A DNA stretch of 64,000 nt from Chinchilla lanigera (GCF_000276665.1 NW_004955447.1:14381312-14445311), one strand, 5' to 3'. Shown: positions 30,961-43,844, numbered from the stretch's first letter. Notes: generated by a model from the sequence alone, not told the origin. Made by a program: numbers and translations.

Positions 30961-31587
30961 CCATCGACTCCTGGTCTCCACAGGGGAGGTTAGGGAGACA
31001 GCTGAATGGGGTAGGAAGAAAGGACCAAAACATACTGATTTCTAAAATTGATTTGATTTTTAAAAATCCATGCATGAAGTGGCCTGACTCCAGACTCCAG
31101 TCAGCCTTTCCTCCAGGATCACCCGATATTAGCAAATAAAATTAAATCTGGGCAGGGTCAGAAGGACTGGGCACTGGCCACCCTCCGAGGCCGAGGCCGG
31201 CCAGCGCAGGCATCTGCACAGCAGGCTCATCCTCCCGCTCATGCCACCCTCCCTCCATGTCCCCGTTTGTCAACCTCAAGGAAACAAATGGCCGGCCCAG
31301 TTCACAAGAGTGGGTACGGTGAGTCAGCCACATAGCGGGGCCCTGGCTTCCTCTTCCTGCTGCGGGGCCCACACCTTCTTCTTCCTGTGGCTGCTGAAGC
31401 CCTGCTAAGCGTCTGGAACCCAGAGCTCAGCAAGGGTCAGGAAGGACACCTGCTAGGTCCCTCAGACCACCTGCCTTCTGCCACTCCTTCCTGGGATGGG
31501 TCTCCTCTTCCACCCCTCCCAGCACTGCCTTCGTGTGCATGGGTGGGCTAGAGATGGTGTCCAGTCTTCTCAAACAGCATTTGCATT
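30961..31587. other. unique DNA, HOPX intron
   Basis: GC-balanced, nothing recognised. Confidence 0.4.
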
Positions 31588-31593
31588 TGTCAA

Positions 31594-31741
31594 AGTGTCT
31601 TTTTGAGACAGAGTTTCACTATGCAGTTCAGGCTGGCCTTGAACTCACTCTGTAGCCCATGCTGGTCTCGAACTTGCAGTGATCTTCCTGCCTCAGCCTC
31701 CCAAGTGCTAGGATTACAGGCGTGCGCCACCACACCCAGCC
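31594..31741 (-). repeat. B1-like SINE with internal duplication
   Basis: Well preserved: 'gtctttttgagacagagttt', 'cagttcaggctggccttgaa', a second segment 'gcccatgctggtctcgaact', then 'ctcagcctcccaagtgctag' and 'gccaccacacccagc'. A CAAAGTGT duplication flanks it. Confidence 0.92.
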
Positions 31742-34700
31742 CAAAGTGTATTCTACCAGAAAAAAAGTATGTTTTGGAAATAGAATGCACAGTAATGAAC
31801 TTTCAAGTATTAACAAAATTATTTTTATCTGTAGCAGATCTTTTAGAGACCCTGTAAGCAGCTCCACAGAGGTCGGGGCCTGCCACACCTACATGTAATC
31901 GATGTCTCTATCAGCAACCCCTATTTCTGTTCTTTACCAGTGCGGTCCCTGCCCATGGTGAAAGGTCACCAAAGGTAAAATGATATTCATCATATATGCC
32001 TGAATCATCTTACCCTGAAACCCCAGCCACATCCGGGGAGAGAATCACCCTGTTAATTTCCCTAGAAGAAGTAATACTTTAGTGAAAGGAAACAAGCACA
32101 GATAATTTTTTAAAATTTTTATTTCAGATAATCTTAGAGACAGTTACTGCAGCTGACTCACACTGCTCATGCTTGGGCAGGGGCAGGGGCCTGGAAGGTA
32201 CACATTCTCTAACGAGGGAGCTTTTGTGGACCCCTTTTCCCCCTTACACCAGGGGCACAATATTGTAACAGGGTGTATGGGAGGCGCATCTCACACAGTG
32301 GTGTGAAAACCCAGTTATCACACTTCGAGCCACCAAAAGATCTGCACACCACTTGTACCTGTCTCCCTGTAGGGCAAAGTGCTCTGCCGGGGAGGCAACC
32401 AGAAGAACTAAGTGCAGGTCTGGCTGCACTGACTGAAATAACTTTTCCAGTTGCCTTTCTTAGGGTCCTAGGATGACAGAAATCTAAACAGCTCCTACAC
32501 TGGGATTAGGCAAAAGCTCCCAGAATCCCCACTCCTGCATCATTGTTTTGCAGTCAGTGTTAGAGGGACTGGGAGAGCGCTTTCATCAGCCCCTAGGGAC
32601 AGGGATGAAGCAGTCTCTGTTATCACACTGTTACACACACACTCACACACACACACTCACACAATGCGAGCACACTGCCCTTGGCACTGGTTCTGGGAGA
32701 CAGTTCCAGTACTTTTATCTCCTTTTGATGTTCTGGGCTCGTTCCCAGAACCCAGCAATTTTAATCGCTGGATGTTTTATCAGTGGAATAAAGCCCTCTA
32801 AAGGTCTCCCCCTGAAAAGAATGAAATGTTAGTTGCTAGAGAAAAGGACACGAACAATGTGCTTTTGCCCCAACCCCTCCCTATCCCAGGATCTAATTAT
32901 TATCTGTTCACTGGAAATAAATAAATCTCCATCAGTGAGCAAGGGTAATGAGGGCATTCATTTATAAGCAAGCAAGGGATGAATGTTCCCAGGAGATGAC
33001 AGAAACACGGAAAAGGAGAATAAAGCCAGGTAGAAAATTAGTATTGATGTGAGAAGTTACAAGATGCAACTCTAGAGGGGGAAGAAAAGCTCAGAGGATT
33101 TCCTGTTTTTTGCTAGACAGCAAATGGTTTATTAAAATATTACATATGCACTTGATTTAAAATATGTGTCTTCAGAAAACATTTGAGCTTTTCCCTTCTC
33201 CCACTCCACAGCGCTCGGGCTTAGTGGTTAAGTGTTCGGATCTGAATTTACAAATTCCCAGAAGTGATTGATACTGAGGCTATTTTGGGAAAGGTTCATC
33301 AATATTCTGCTTCACCACGGTGTAAAGATGTGGGTGGCTTCTGAACGGGGCCAGCGCGACATTTTGCCTTAAATGAATCCTGATGGAAAGCGAGACTTTT
33401 CTCCCCCAGGTTTTAATTAGTCAGCCTTTCAAATGCTGCCGTGTGTTCAGCGCTGGTCACCATGAATCCTGTTGACTCAGCACTTGCGGCCTTGAAACCC
33501 CCACAGAGCGACCTCGTTAGTGAAGCTGGTGCCATGCTGAGCTCCAGCCGCACCCAGAATTAAGGGGACCCACATGTGGATCATACAGGAAAGTGCACCC
33601 ACCTTTCACAGTAGAACTGGAGACAAGCCACCAAGGGGCGTGCGCTCTCTCTTCTCCCTCGCGTTAGTGAGTGCACAGGTGCAAGCATGGCATCCAGGGA
33701 GCAGCCCCAAAGAGGAAGAAGGCTCTCCTCCCACCGCAGCTGCCCGGCATTTCACTCCTGCCTCCCCCCGTGTCAGGTGGGGAGACCACTGCGGGGCTGG
33801 CCTGATGCTCAGCTCCCTTCAGCTCCCTCACTCTCCGAGAGATGCGATCTTGCTCAGTGCGTGTGGCTCGAGGGCCCCCTGTTTGCGTGGGGGTTGAAAC
33901 TGCACCGTGGGAGGCGCTGGCCCTTGTAAAGTGGGAAGCCCTCTGACATCCCCTACCACGCCACCTCCACAAACACGTCCTAGGTCTGGCATCCTCCAGC
34001 TGCGCTACTTCTTCCCTCTCTGTCCCCTCATCTCCTTACTCCTAGAACAGCTCAGAGGGGATGACAGGGACCCCCACCTGCTGCCTGTCCGTGCAGTGAG
34101 GAGCTGGTGGGTGCCCTACGGTGAAGGACCTCCCCTCGCCCAGGAGTTAGTAGCACTTCCCGTTGGCAGGACCTGGGGCTCCAGCGGCTGGTGCTCACTT
34201 ACCCAAGCAGCTGGCCCGCTGAGCCCAACATGACTGGCAGATGCCGCCGTTCTCCACACGCACCATGGCAGGGGGTTGGGAGGCACAGCAAGCAGAGCCT
34301 GGGAGTCCCACCTTCCCACAGCGTTCACCCTTGCCGTGGCAATCAAGCACACCGCCTCGGTTTCCCCACTCACCTGCCTCAGGGTTGTTTTCCTAAAATC
34401 TAGGTTTCCTCCTGACCAACCTGGTCCAGACCCCAGATCTCTTCCCCAGGGCGAGTCTCCCCGTCCTGAGGCATCCTTCATCTCCTTGATGGCATCGTAA
34501 AGGCGGCCAGTGACTTGTCAAGGATGACCACGCTGCCTTACAACACAGACACGTGTCTGAGGCCTCTTCTGGGACCTTGGCTAGAAGCATCCCAGCCAGC
34601 GCCTTTCTGAATCCGTGGTCGCCTCAGAGACCCGTGCATAGCTGAGTCACACAGAGCAGATTCTCAGGAACTGGGAGGCCAACCCACCTTCTCTCACTGC

Positions 34701-34797
34701 TCTAGGGTGCTGGAGCGAGAGAGATCCGGCTGGCCGTCCCCATGTACTCCCGAGAACGAAGGCTCCACAGCTGCCTTGTTCTCTGTTACCGCTCATT
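31742..34797. other. unique DNA, HOPX intron
   Basis: No young repeat or exon found. Open frames at 33574-33897 (+) and 34116-34481 (-) have no recognisable domain. An AC microsatellite lies at 32630-32663. A possible MIR 5' fragment ('gcttagtggttaagtgttcg') lies near 33219. Confidence 0.4.
32630..32663. repeat. (CA)n microsatellite
   Basis: ACACAC runs broken by ACTC. Confidence 0.9.
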
Positions 34798-34814
34798 TTA
34801 TTCAGTGCATTCTT

Positions 34815-34925
34815 TTTTTTGTTTGTTTGTTTGTTTTTTTGGTTTTTCTCCGGTACCAGGAACTGAACCCACGACCTTGCGCTTGCCAGGCAGGCGCTTT
34901 GCCGCTGAGCTAAATCCCCAGCCCC
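34815..34925 (-). repeat. ID SINE with 17-bp target duplication
   Basis: T/G-rich tail, CTCCGGTACCAGGAACTGAA, GCTAAATCCCCAGCCCC. Flanked by TTATTCAGTGCATTCTT at 34798-34814 and 34926-34942. Confidence 0.95.
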
Positions 34926-35039
34926 TTATTCAGTGCATTCTTATTCACTAGTGCACTACTGATGAGCAAAGCCTGTGTTGAGATCCGCACACGCGATATA
35001 GCAGCTACAGAGGTTCATCTGGGCGTTGAGGAGCTACTT

Positions 35040-35500
35040 CAGTTTCTTTTATTCATTCAGCAAACACTGACTCATTTCTAACTTTGGGCTTTTGTATTAG
35101 GGCCCGAGATGGGATGATGATGGGATGAAGACAGCCCTGCTTTCACAGATCTTATATCTAGGACAGGGGGGATGAACCTTCTAGAGACCGAGCGCCCAAA
35201 CCGCATATGACGTCGTGGCCTAGTGCCGCTGCTCCTTTCCGAGTGTGCACATGGCACTTCTGTGCACCATTGTCCAGTGCTCGGCTGCTGGGGCGACGCT
35301 GGGGCGACTTGGCTCGAGAGCCAGCAGAGAGGGCGCTGGTGCCTGCTGCGGCGACACTGCTGGGAGATTTACTGATGTAAAGCAAGGGGATACCCGAGCA
35401 CATCAAGTAGTGATAGATAGAAAGTTGCACGAAGGTACCAGAGCGCTAAGACAGTGGTCAGGGAGGACTTCACGGGGAAGCCTCTGCCTCAGCTGCACCT
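35040..35500 (+). repeat. L2-like fragments
   Basis: 'ttcattcagcaaacactgac' and 'agacagccctgctttcacag' on the left, 'agacagtggtcagggaggac' on the right, match consecutive parts of LINE2. The middle (35165-35370) is not recognised. Confidence 0.45.
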
Positions 35501-35705
35501 GAGCATGAGCGAGAGGTCATCAGATAAAGAATAGAGACCTAGGCCCAGGAAAGAGCGAAGGTCCTGAGACAGAAACGGCCGGCATCTCCGTGAGAACCGT
35601 CCCCGTGTCCCTCCTGGGGGACACAGAGACTTCCGTTTGGAAATGGAACAGGCGCTCTGATTTTGCCGTGTGTGACAGCTAATTTTGCGCATTTCTCTCT
35701 TCCAG

Positions 35706-35783
35706 AAATGGTTTAAGCAGCGCCTGGCCCAGTGGCGGCGGTCGGAGGGGCTGCCTTCGGAGTGCAGATCCGTCACGGACTGA
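35706..35783 (+). CDS. HOPX: HOPX terminal coding exon (C-terminal 25 residues and stop)
   Basis: HOPX is a small (73-residue main form) homeodomain-only protein. It keeps the fold but lacks key DNA-contact residues and acts by binding SRF and recruiting histone deacetylase. A pyrimidine-rich tract and AG (TTTCTCTCTTCCAG) precede the exon. The exon starts in frame with AAATGGTTTAAG and encodes KWFKQRLAQWRRSEGLPSEC followed by RSVTD and TGA at 35781-35783. WFKQR is the helix-3 core of the homeodomain. The residue between A and W is Gln, where remembered human and mouse forms have Lys or Glu. The upstream exon is expected to end in a TQ codon pair and is not visible in the assembled sequence. 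Confidence 0.96.
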   Translation, partial: KWFKQRLAQWRRSEGLPSECRSVTD

Positions 35784-36478
35784 GGACTGGGGCTCAGTGG
35801 GTGGCCCTGGCAGCCCTGCTCCTGGAGACCGCTGCCGCGCCGCTCCTCTCCTCTCCCCGTCCTCCCAGGCGTTCGATTTCTCCGCGTAGTGTGTGTTCCA
35901 AGTTAGGTGTCCTGCTAGGTAACAGGCTGTTGTATTTTCTTCATGTGCATAACTAGAAACAATGGGAAACCAAGCACACGCTCTGTGTGGAGTGTCTGGC
36001 CACGCGCTGCAGAACGCAGCCTTTCTTTCCCTTTAGGTCACCACGACCGATGGCGTGCAAACCATCTTGGTCTGCTTTGGGCCACCACCTCCCCGGAGCT
36101 GTTTGCTTTCCACCCATTTCAGAGCAAGCAGGGCCTCTGCTGAGAAGATAAGGCGGGAAGAGGAGAACACTTCCTGTTGGCTACTTCCCCAAGTCCTTCT
36201 CCTACCCGATGGGGTGAGAATACAGAGGGGACCTGCGTCATTCAAAGTGTGTACAGTGAGTCCTTGGCTTATGGCTACATCAACTTGGAAAGAACCCAGT
36301 TAGGCTAGAAAGAGAGGCGTGAACCAGCAGGAAAGCAAGTGACTAAGAAAAAAAAAATCTGCAAACGTCTTAAACTTACCTTATTTAAATGTATTTGTTA
36401 AATTTATTTTGCTAAATAAAATGAACTGCTTTTTGTCTCTAAAACGATGTTCTAAATAAAACCTTAGCTTTTTGTTGC
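35784..36478 (+). other. HOPX: HOPX 3' untranslated region
   Basis: Follows the TGA without another splice signal that I recognise. AT content rises towards the end, where two poly(A) signals lie 40 bases apart. The end coordinate is estimated from usual signal-to-cleavage spacing. Confidence 0.8.
36415..36460 (+). terminator. HOPX: HOPX poly(A) signals
   Basis: AATAAA at 36415-36420 and again at 36455-36460. The second is followed within 20 bases by a T-rich GCTTTTTGTTGC element, so it is the likelier main site. Confidence 0.85.
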
Positions 36479-36930
36479 AAATGGCACCAGTGTACAGATT
36501 TTTGTCTGAAACAGAAGCATATCAAAGAGAAACAACAGCTCCTCCGAAAAGCGGCCCGAAGGAGATGTCATCCTCCAGATCCTTGCTATGCAAGGTGTGG
36601 CGCAGGGTCAGCCTCATCAGCAACTGAGGCAAGCTTGTGAGGCGCGCACAGTCTCAGGCCCCCACTCACATCTGCTGAGTCACAATCTGCACTTTTACCA
36701 AGGTCCCCAAATGGTTTGTAGGCACAGAAATTTGAACAGCACTGTTCCTGAGATTTCTGAAGTGAGCTTGCATCCATGTACTATCAGAGCTCATTAAATA
36801 CCTTAATCTCTCAATTGAAATTATATCTGATTGCATGGAACAATTGATTAATCAGGTAGGCTGTTTAAGTGTTTTTATATAAGACATCAGCATGGAGGTA
36901 ATCCAAGGCTGAGTAGCTCTCTAATTTTCT
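36479..36930. other. unique DNA just downstream of HOPX
   Basis: Nothing recognised. Confidence 0.4.
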
Positions 36931-37078
36931 TTTGTGTGTTTGTGTGTGTGTGTGTGTCCTTGTTTGTTTGTTTGAGACAGGGTCTCACTATGTAGTTCAG
37001 GCTGGCCTCCAACTCATGGCAATCCCCCTGCCTCAGCCTCCTGAGTGCTGGATTACAGGTGTGCCCCAGCGGGCCCTG
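36931..37078 (-). repeat. B1-like SINE with (TG)n tail
   Basis: TG/GTTT-rich tail, 'gagacagggtctcactatgt', 'cctcagcctcctgagtgctg', ending 'gtgccccagcgggccc'. Confidence 0.85.
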
Positions 37079-37197
37079 CTTTAATGTTGTCAAGGATGTA
37101 GGGTCATTCTGTCTTCCCATGTTTCTATCTTTAGCACATAACTCTTACGTTAATGGACAGAAGATGGATGCTGTGATATTGAGTCTGCATTTCAAGG

Positions 37198-37262
37198 AGA
37201 GAGAGAAATGAGGGGAAGGGGAAGGGAGAGAGGGAAGGTGGGAGAAAAAAGCAAAGGGCAAT
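37198..37262. repeat. purine-rich GA tract
   Basis: GAGAGAG and GGGGAAGGGGAAGG words, nearly all purine on the + strand. Confidence 0.8.
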
Positions 37263-37298
37263 GCCAGCTAAGACTTTCCCTTTAAAAAGAATTCCTGG

Positions 37299-37410
37299 GC
37301 CAGGGATGTAGCTCAGTGGCACAGCACCTGCCTGGCAAGCACAAGATCCTGACTTCGATTCCTGGTACTGAAATAAATATAAAAATAAAGGATTCGTACC
37401 CCACCAAAGA
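37299..37410 (+). repeat. ID SINE
   Basis: 'gccagggatgtagctcagtg' to 'gacttcgattcctggtactg' and an A/T-rich tail. AATTCCTGG lies on both sides (37290-37298, 37411-37419). Confidence 0.88.
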
Positions 37411-37419
37411 AATTCCTGG

Positions 37420-38714
37420 AAGCTCCCACCTAGCAACTTCTGCCTACATCTGACTGATCAGAGTGCGTCCCTAAGTAAGGAGTCTTGGAAGGGGAGCATT
37501 TGTGAGTTGATACATTGCTGCTTGAGAAAAGCCAGGGTCTGTTGGTGAGAAAGAAGGAAAAGGTGGACACTGAAAAGGCCAATCCGTCAGGAGTGACGCT
37601 GGCGTACACTTCTAATTTCTTACGTATGACGCTAGCTCCATCTTTCCAGGTGTTTAAAATAAAGAGCTCAAAAGTAGAAACACTGACGGTCTTCCAGAAT
37701 ACAAACATTTACACATCCTGTTACACATCCTTGGCAAGCTTCCCCTCTACCTCACAACTTTTCTCCAGGAAACCAGTGCGCAGTGAGCCCAGCTCTGAGC
37801 ACGAGCCCGTCCCTGGCAGCTCCCGGGCAGCCTAATTAGAGGCCTGAGCATCCCTCGGTGCCCAGGGCGGGTGCTGGCTTCTTTCTGGGAAAAAGAAGGG
37901 CGGGTGAGGATGAGGCAGGCGTGCGAGTGTGTAATGATCCTGCACAGAGAGGGTGTGGTCTACTTTCTGAAGTATTCTCATAGACACCAGCAGACAGACG
38001 GCCGGGAGCGCTGGGAAGGGGGCTGTGGGCAAAGCAGACTCAGTCCTGTCGGTGCAGCGATGGGGGGTGCTGCAAACCAGCTCTGAGATCGCGGTAGAGG
38101 TCTGCGGAGCACACCGAAGCCATGATGGAAGAGCAATCCAGGGCAAGAAGTGTTAGCCATGGGCAGAAAGTCGGCCTAGCCGGCAGAAGACCCACGCCCT
38201 GTGCCTAGAGCCCAGTCTTGAATGGGGATTCCGTGTGCTAGATGCAGATTTGTTACCAATACCATTCTCCTTGAGTCTGTTTTTATAATCTTAAAACAAC
38301 TAAGAAAGAAGCCCTTTGTGCGTCAGCCATAATTACCATTGGCACGAGCACTAAGGGAGACAGGGCAAGGCTTATTTGATGCGTAGTCCTCATGAGCGGC
38401 CCAGGCTCCAAGTTTTACCAAAAGTTGCCTCTGGACACCCAGCATCACACCCCAAAGCGATAACACCTGCCCTGGACTGAGAAGGACCTCGCCACCGTTT
38501 CTTCACCTCCCAGCTCTGCTCCTGCAGACACTGTGGGTGTAGGAGAATCAGCCCTCAGCCCCGGCCCCTTCGCTGGTGTATCCCCCCTCCACGGAGCCAG
38601 GTTGGGAGAACCAAAGTACGCTGTTCCCATTCTCCTGGAAGTGGTGGTGGTCATGTGACACCACCTGGCCAGTGAGGCTTAGGTTGAAGACAGGGTGTAC
38701 CTTGAGGGAATTTT
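37420..38714. other. unique intergenic DNA
   Basis: Short open frames only; nothing recognised. Confidence 0.35.
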
Positions 38715-38885
38715 CACTTTTTAACCCTGGTACAGGGGATCAAACCCAGGGCAAGTGCTCCACCACTGAGTTACCTCGCCAGCCCTTTCTTATTTGACTA
38801 AATTGGCCAGGCTGGCCTTCAACTCATGATCCTCCTGCCCCAGCCTCCGGAGTAGCTGGGATTACAGTGTACACCACCTCATGAA
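38715..38885 (-). repeat. B1-ID composite SINE (B4-like)
   Basis: ID part 'ggtacaggggatcaaaccca ... cactgagttacctcgccagc', then B1 part 'aattggccaggctggccttc ... agtagctgggattacagtgt'. Confidence 0.75.
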
Positions 38886-39002
38886 CGTGCCTGCTGCTCT
38901 TCTTGATAAAATGTATGCACGCAGCAGGTGCCACCCTTTCCTCCGTTCTTGCATAAATTGTTTTCATTTGTTAATCTTAGAAATAGAACCAAAACATGAA
39001 AA

Positions 39003-39170
39003 GTAGCTGGGTGTGGTGTTGCACGCCTGTGATCCCAACACTAGGGAGGCTGCAGCAAGAAGATCACCATGAGTTTGAGGCCAGCCTGGGGCTATATAGT
39101 GAATTCAATGCCAGCTTGAATTATAGAGTAAGTCCTGTCTCAGAAACAAAAATAAAAACAAACAAAAGAA
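39003..39170 (+). repeat. B1-like SINE with internal duplication
   Basis: 'agctgggtgtggtgttgcac', 'gaggccagcctggggctata', a second 'aatgccagcttgaattatag' segment, then 'gtcctgtctcagaaacaaa'. Confidence 0.9.
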
Positions 39171-41211
39171 AAGGAAAGGAAACATACAGTAAAATCAACA
39201 AAACCCATAAGTACCTGGGATTCCCCAGCACCCAGAGGTAATCATGTATTAATCTTAGGGTCATGGAGTCCCACACGGGGCAGCACGCTCTGTGTACACA
39301 GCAGGGAGAGGAAAATGAATGCTTTAGAAGCGAGTTGCACTTGGAGTCATTGCTCCGAGAGAATGGAAGGATTCGTCCTATGGAAACATTGGCTGTTTTG
39401 TTTAGGAGAACACCTAGATGTGTCTTTGGGACCATAAAATAGAGGTCTAGAAGGAGAAGGTGAAACAAACAAAGGTGAGTTCAGCACTTTATCCCAAGGA
39501 AACTCAGGTAGGAGGATGTTTGGGATCCTTGGGTTCTTGAAGAAGGGAAGGACAAGAGTGATCTGCCGGGTAGGGAGAGCTGACCAGCAGCATGTGGGAG
39601 GTGGGGGCTGGGCCAGGAACTCTGCACTGTCCCTCCGCTCCTAGCACCCTTACGGCGTGGGAGCGCCTCTCGCTCTGTGTGGTCCTGTAGGGCAGTTAAT
39701 CCAGTGTCTCATCCTCCAGCCAGGGACAGTTAGACCCCGGACCAGGCTGGCCAGTCATGATGCCAGGTCTGGACCAATGTACACACTCCCGACCCAAGCT
39801 GGGCCAATCAAAAGCCTTTCTCAGAATTCTCCCAGTTGCCCTGGATAGTTCTTTACCAGCCTCTTGCCTGGAGAGGTACGAGGGTGGGGTTGTAAGACGA
39901 GTTGAGGCGCAAGCAGCGACAGACAGACTGGCTCTTCCCTTGGCCTCCCTCAGCCGTCTTGGCTTTGTGAGCTAGTGAATGCCCTTCCTGGGCTGTACGT
40001 GTTACTCACAGTGAAAGCAGTGTGATCAACGGCAGGATGGAGAAAGGGCAAGGGGGCTCCACAGGAGAATCAGCCACCGGGATGATTCACATCCCAGGAG
40101 AAGCAGCCCACAAACTTCAGAAGTATGTGGGAGGAGTACCCGGCTTTTCCTAGTCAGTGGGAACTTCAGGAAAAAATTATTCTGGCACACGGGAGGGAAA
40201 GATGGTCACTGAGAAGCAGCGAGCTTGTGGGCATTAAGGTTGCAAGCTTTTGTGAAGTCAGGGCAAACGCACAGCAGATGCGATTTTGTTACTTTCTCGA
40301 GGACATTTGCTACTCTCCGTCCTTGCCCTCTCTGTGCATTAATCTTGTCCCACGTATTACACTTTCATCTAAAAGGTCATTCAAAAATGCCATACCAATT
40401 GTTTCAAATGTATCCCTGCTTAAATCCAGTGCCCAGGTGACCGGGGATGAGGGCGATAATAATTAGAAACTCTGCATTCTTTTCCCAGGATGGAAGCGCC
40501 AAGAGGCGATAACGTGGACCCGAGTCAGCAAGGATCTAGGACATGCGCCACTGCGTCCACTGGCAAAGCCGCAGGTTTTATGAGGCCGGGGGCGATGATG
40601 CTGTGTTCTTTAAAACAATCCCAGGGATGAAGAAGCTAGGATCCCGGCGACCCTCTTCCTTCCCATTCACTGCCCCGATTGTTCAGCTGCACGAGGAATG
40701 TGCTCCCGTAAACATAATCTCCATGTGGATCCTTGTAAGAGCTCGCTACCTACACTTAAAAGGCGCAGGAGACACCGATGGGATCTCCACTTACATAACG
40801 CATCCAAGCGCTGAAATACAGAGACGCACTGACTCACGGCTCGGATGAATCAACCTTAAGGCTCCAGATGAGCAGCGCAGGAGGACTGTTTCTTCTTCCA
40901 AATCACAGCCTCCTCTTCCCACTCCTGTTTAAAAAAAGCTTCTTGTGTGGGAATGTAGCAAGCTTCTGAGCATAGCGACCCCAAGAATGAAGATCCTCGG
41001 GCCCACAGGAGCTGCAGTCCGGAAGCGCGGGGTGTGTTCAGGATACAGAATGCGTACGAAGTTATGAGAAGGAGCAGTACATGCACATTTGTGCGGCTAG
41101 AGGAGGGAACTGAGGCAGAGAGCCTGGCTTCCCCTTAGCATTTCCTCCCTTCTTCTGGAGTTTTACGTGGAATATGATTGCCTTGCAGCTAAGTTTTCTT
41201 ACACCTCTTAT
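39171..41211. other. unique intergenic DNA
   Basis: No gene, RNA or young repeat recognised. Confidence 0.35.
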
Positions 41212-41614
41212 AGTTCGTCTTGGTCCATTTTCTGTTGCTATATGAAATGCCTTAGCCCAAGTAATTCAAAAAGGAAGAAGTTTATTTAAGCTCGTGGTTG
41301 TAGAAGCCAAGAAGTCCAAGATGGGACAGCCACATCAGGTGAGGGCCCCGTTGTGCTTCATAAATTGGTGGAGTCTGAAGGGGCGATCAGCACATGCAAG
41401 CGGAAGTAAGCCGTGGGGGGTTGCCTTGATTTGTAGCAGCCACTGTCACAGTAACTAATGCAGCACCGCTGCAATCAACCCAGTCCCATCAGAAAGGTAT
41501 TAACCCTCTAACAACCTAAAGGCTCCTTAAGGACCCTGCCTCCCACCACCACCACAATGGCAATCCAATTTCAGCGTGTGTTTTGGAGGGGACAAACACA
41601 TTCAAACCATGGCA
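41212..41614 (-). mobile_element. ERVL-MaLR solo LTR
   Basis: Minus strand reads 'ccatggtttgaatgtgtttg', 'gtggtggtgggaggcagggt', then 'gagcttaaataaacttcttc' (poly(A) signal) and a 'catttcatatagcaacagaa' end near 'ggaccaagacgaa'. This is the MLT/MST/THE1-like LTR layout. No internal region adjoins it. Confidence 0.7.
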
Positions 41615-41682
41615 GTCTGTGACTGACAAAACAGAGAAGAATTTGTGGAGGGCTCACTTCTGAGCTTAGGTTCTAAGACACC

Positions 41683-41852
41683 ATGCCAGCTGGGCGTGGT
41701 GGTGCACACCCACAGTCCTAGCACTCTGGGAGGCTGAAGCAGGAGGATGGAAAGCTTGAAGCAAGCCTGGACAATTTTGCAAGACCCTGCCTCAAAATAA
41801 AAAAGGGCTGGGACCAAGACCCTGGGTTCAATCCCTAGTACAAAAAGGAAGA
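41683..41852 (+). repeat. B1-ID composite SINE (B4-like), internally shortened
   Basis: 'gctgggcgtggtggtgcaca ... aagaccctgcctcaaaataa', linker, then a short ID remnant 'gggctgggaccaagaccctg ... caatccctagtac'. Confidence 0.75.
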
Positions 41853-43844
41853 CCCTGTCCCTTCTTTCCCTCTCTCTGGGATTACTTGCTCTGGGGGAAT
41901 GTGCTGGGTTGAGCAGTCCCATGGACAGGGCCATGCTGCTTGGAACTGAGGCCTCCTGAGCAGCTGGGGAGGAGCCGCAACCAGGGATGTGAGTTTGCAA
42001 GTGCATCCTCCGGCCCGGCTCAGACAGCGGCAGCCCCTTCGCCCTCAGAGAGCGGCAGCTTGGCTTGTGCCTCCTCCCTGGTCCCAGCTGGAATGCAAGG
42101 TTTCCAGGTGCTGATGGACAGCGCAGATCCCATGAATGGCAGCAGCACCTTGCGACCGGAGGGTGAGCACACAGCAGGAGCCCTGTCTCTCTGTGCTGTC
42201 GGGAAGTGCTAGGGTTGGCCACACTAACAACCTCTGTTCTCAATGGCTTACAGGCAGCGGTGTGTCCCCACTCCCACAAATCTAGTGCAGCTCTAGCAGT
42301 GCTTGGGGCAGAGGTCCCTCACATCAACAGTGCTTCCACAATACTTCAGCAGGGGAAAAGACTGCGAGGGCCTTGCCCTGGCTACTGATTGCTTCTCTTC
42401 CTGTTTCCTTGTCCAGTGCAAATTGCAAGACCATATCTGACCCCAAGGGGGCAGAGAAGCACAGTTCTGATTTATTGTCAGAGGAAAAGGGACAGGAAAT
42501 ACTTTCTCAGCAGAATTAACGTCTACCCAGGAGCTCAACATCATCAGGCTAACATACCAGCCCTTGACTCTTGTCTAGTAAGGTACCTGGATAGGGAAAT
42601 AAATGCACATCTTGGTCAAATTGCAGTGGACCCCCTGAGGACCTCTCATGACAGACCCTACCTGGCCTGTGTCCCCAGTATGGAAGGCACATGGCTGTCG
42701 AGGAATGGGTTTATTTGCTGGTCCTAAAGTTACTGACAGGATCTGAAAAATAAGGCACACGAATGGGTCACCTCCACTTGCCTTCCAGCTCTGCTCTCAG
42801 CCATTTCCCACCCTGCAGTGTGGCCAAGGAGGGTGACACTCACAGATCCCCCGGTCAGGAGCCCTTGCCCTCTAACTTCTGGCTGAAAGTTGGGGGCACT
42901 AGCAGGGCTCACAGGATGAGCACAGGGAGATGTCAGGGGATTTCTTCCCCGGACCTGTGTTTTCAGAGTTGCAATTTGACGGTGACTATGTTCTTCTGCC
43001 CAAGACCCAGCTGCTGTCAGGAGATCCCTCCACCGCCATCAGTCTCTCCAGCTACCAGTCCCAGCTCTCCCACCGCAGCCCACTGTAAGCCTAGAAATTG
43101 GACTTGCTGTTAGCGCCAATGCCTCACATCCCTCCCTGATTTCCCTTAATAGTCTCTGCACTTTTGGTGAGTCCACTAAATTGGATTCAATAACCTGGCC
43201 ATATATTTCCCGTTGAAACCCAGGTCAATGCAACACTTCTGCCTCAAATCATAGCTCATAATTGAAGCAACCAATGACAGGAGAAAGGTACAGACATGAA
43301 AGTCTTTTGGATCAACTAATAATCAGGAAAAACTAGCACCCAGGTCTCATAGTGCATAGGAAAAATATCCCCTTTACTGTCACCGTCAAGACAGTGAGAA
43401 GCCATGTGATGCCTGAAATATTTGTGGCTCCAGTTCAAATCATTCAAGTAAAACAGTATTTGATCTACTCATTACAGAATTAAAGGTTATTCTCCAAAAT
43501 TTCCACTATTCATTTCAAACATGGCTGGTTTACCCTCTTAATTCCTTACCTGGGGTTCCACTGGTTCAGCCAGGAAGCCCAGAATTAGAACATAAAGTTT
43601 GACAGGTTCTCTTTTGAACAGGGTGTAGGGAGGCCTCCAGAAACGTCACAGGTCACAAAGACAACTGGGATAAAAATCCCTCTGTGGAAAAACAACAGAG
43701 CTTGGAAGAAAATGAAAAACGTCAGGTTCTTCATTGCTTATAATATTTATACATTCATGTGTATCCAAAACAAATAATGGAAACAAAACCATGCATATTT
43801 GTTTAGATGCTTTTGGCTGCGAGGCACCGAGAATCTAACTGTGC
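41853..43844. other. unassigned intergenic DNA
   Basis: Several open frames (for example 42389-42727 + and 41602-42279 -, which overlaps SINE sequence) show no domain. The stretch could hold an old unrecognised transposon; I cannot name one. Confidence 0.3.

Larger units (their letters stand above)
7400..36478 (+). other. HOPX: proposed extent of the HOPX gene (long form)
   Basis: Spans from the candidate distal first exon to just past the second AATAAA. Only the terminal coding exon (35706-35783) is certain. The 5' coding exon is not visible and is predicted to lie in or next to the gap at 28436-29369. HOPX is an atypical, non-DNA-binding homeodomain protein acting in the nucleus with SRF and histone deacetylase in heart, lung and stem-cell programmes. 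The 5' limit is tentative. Confidence 0.45.
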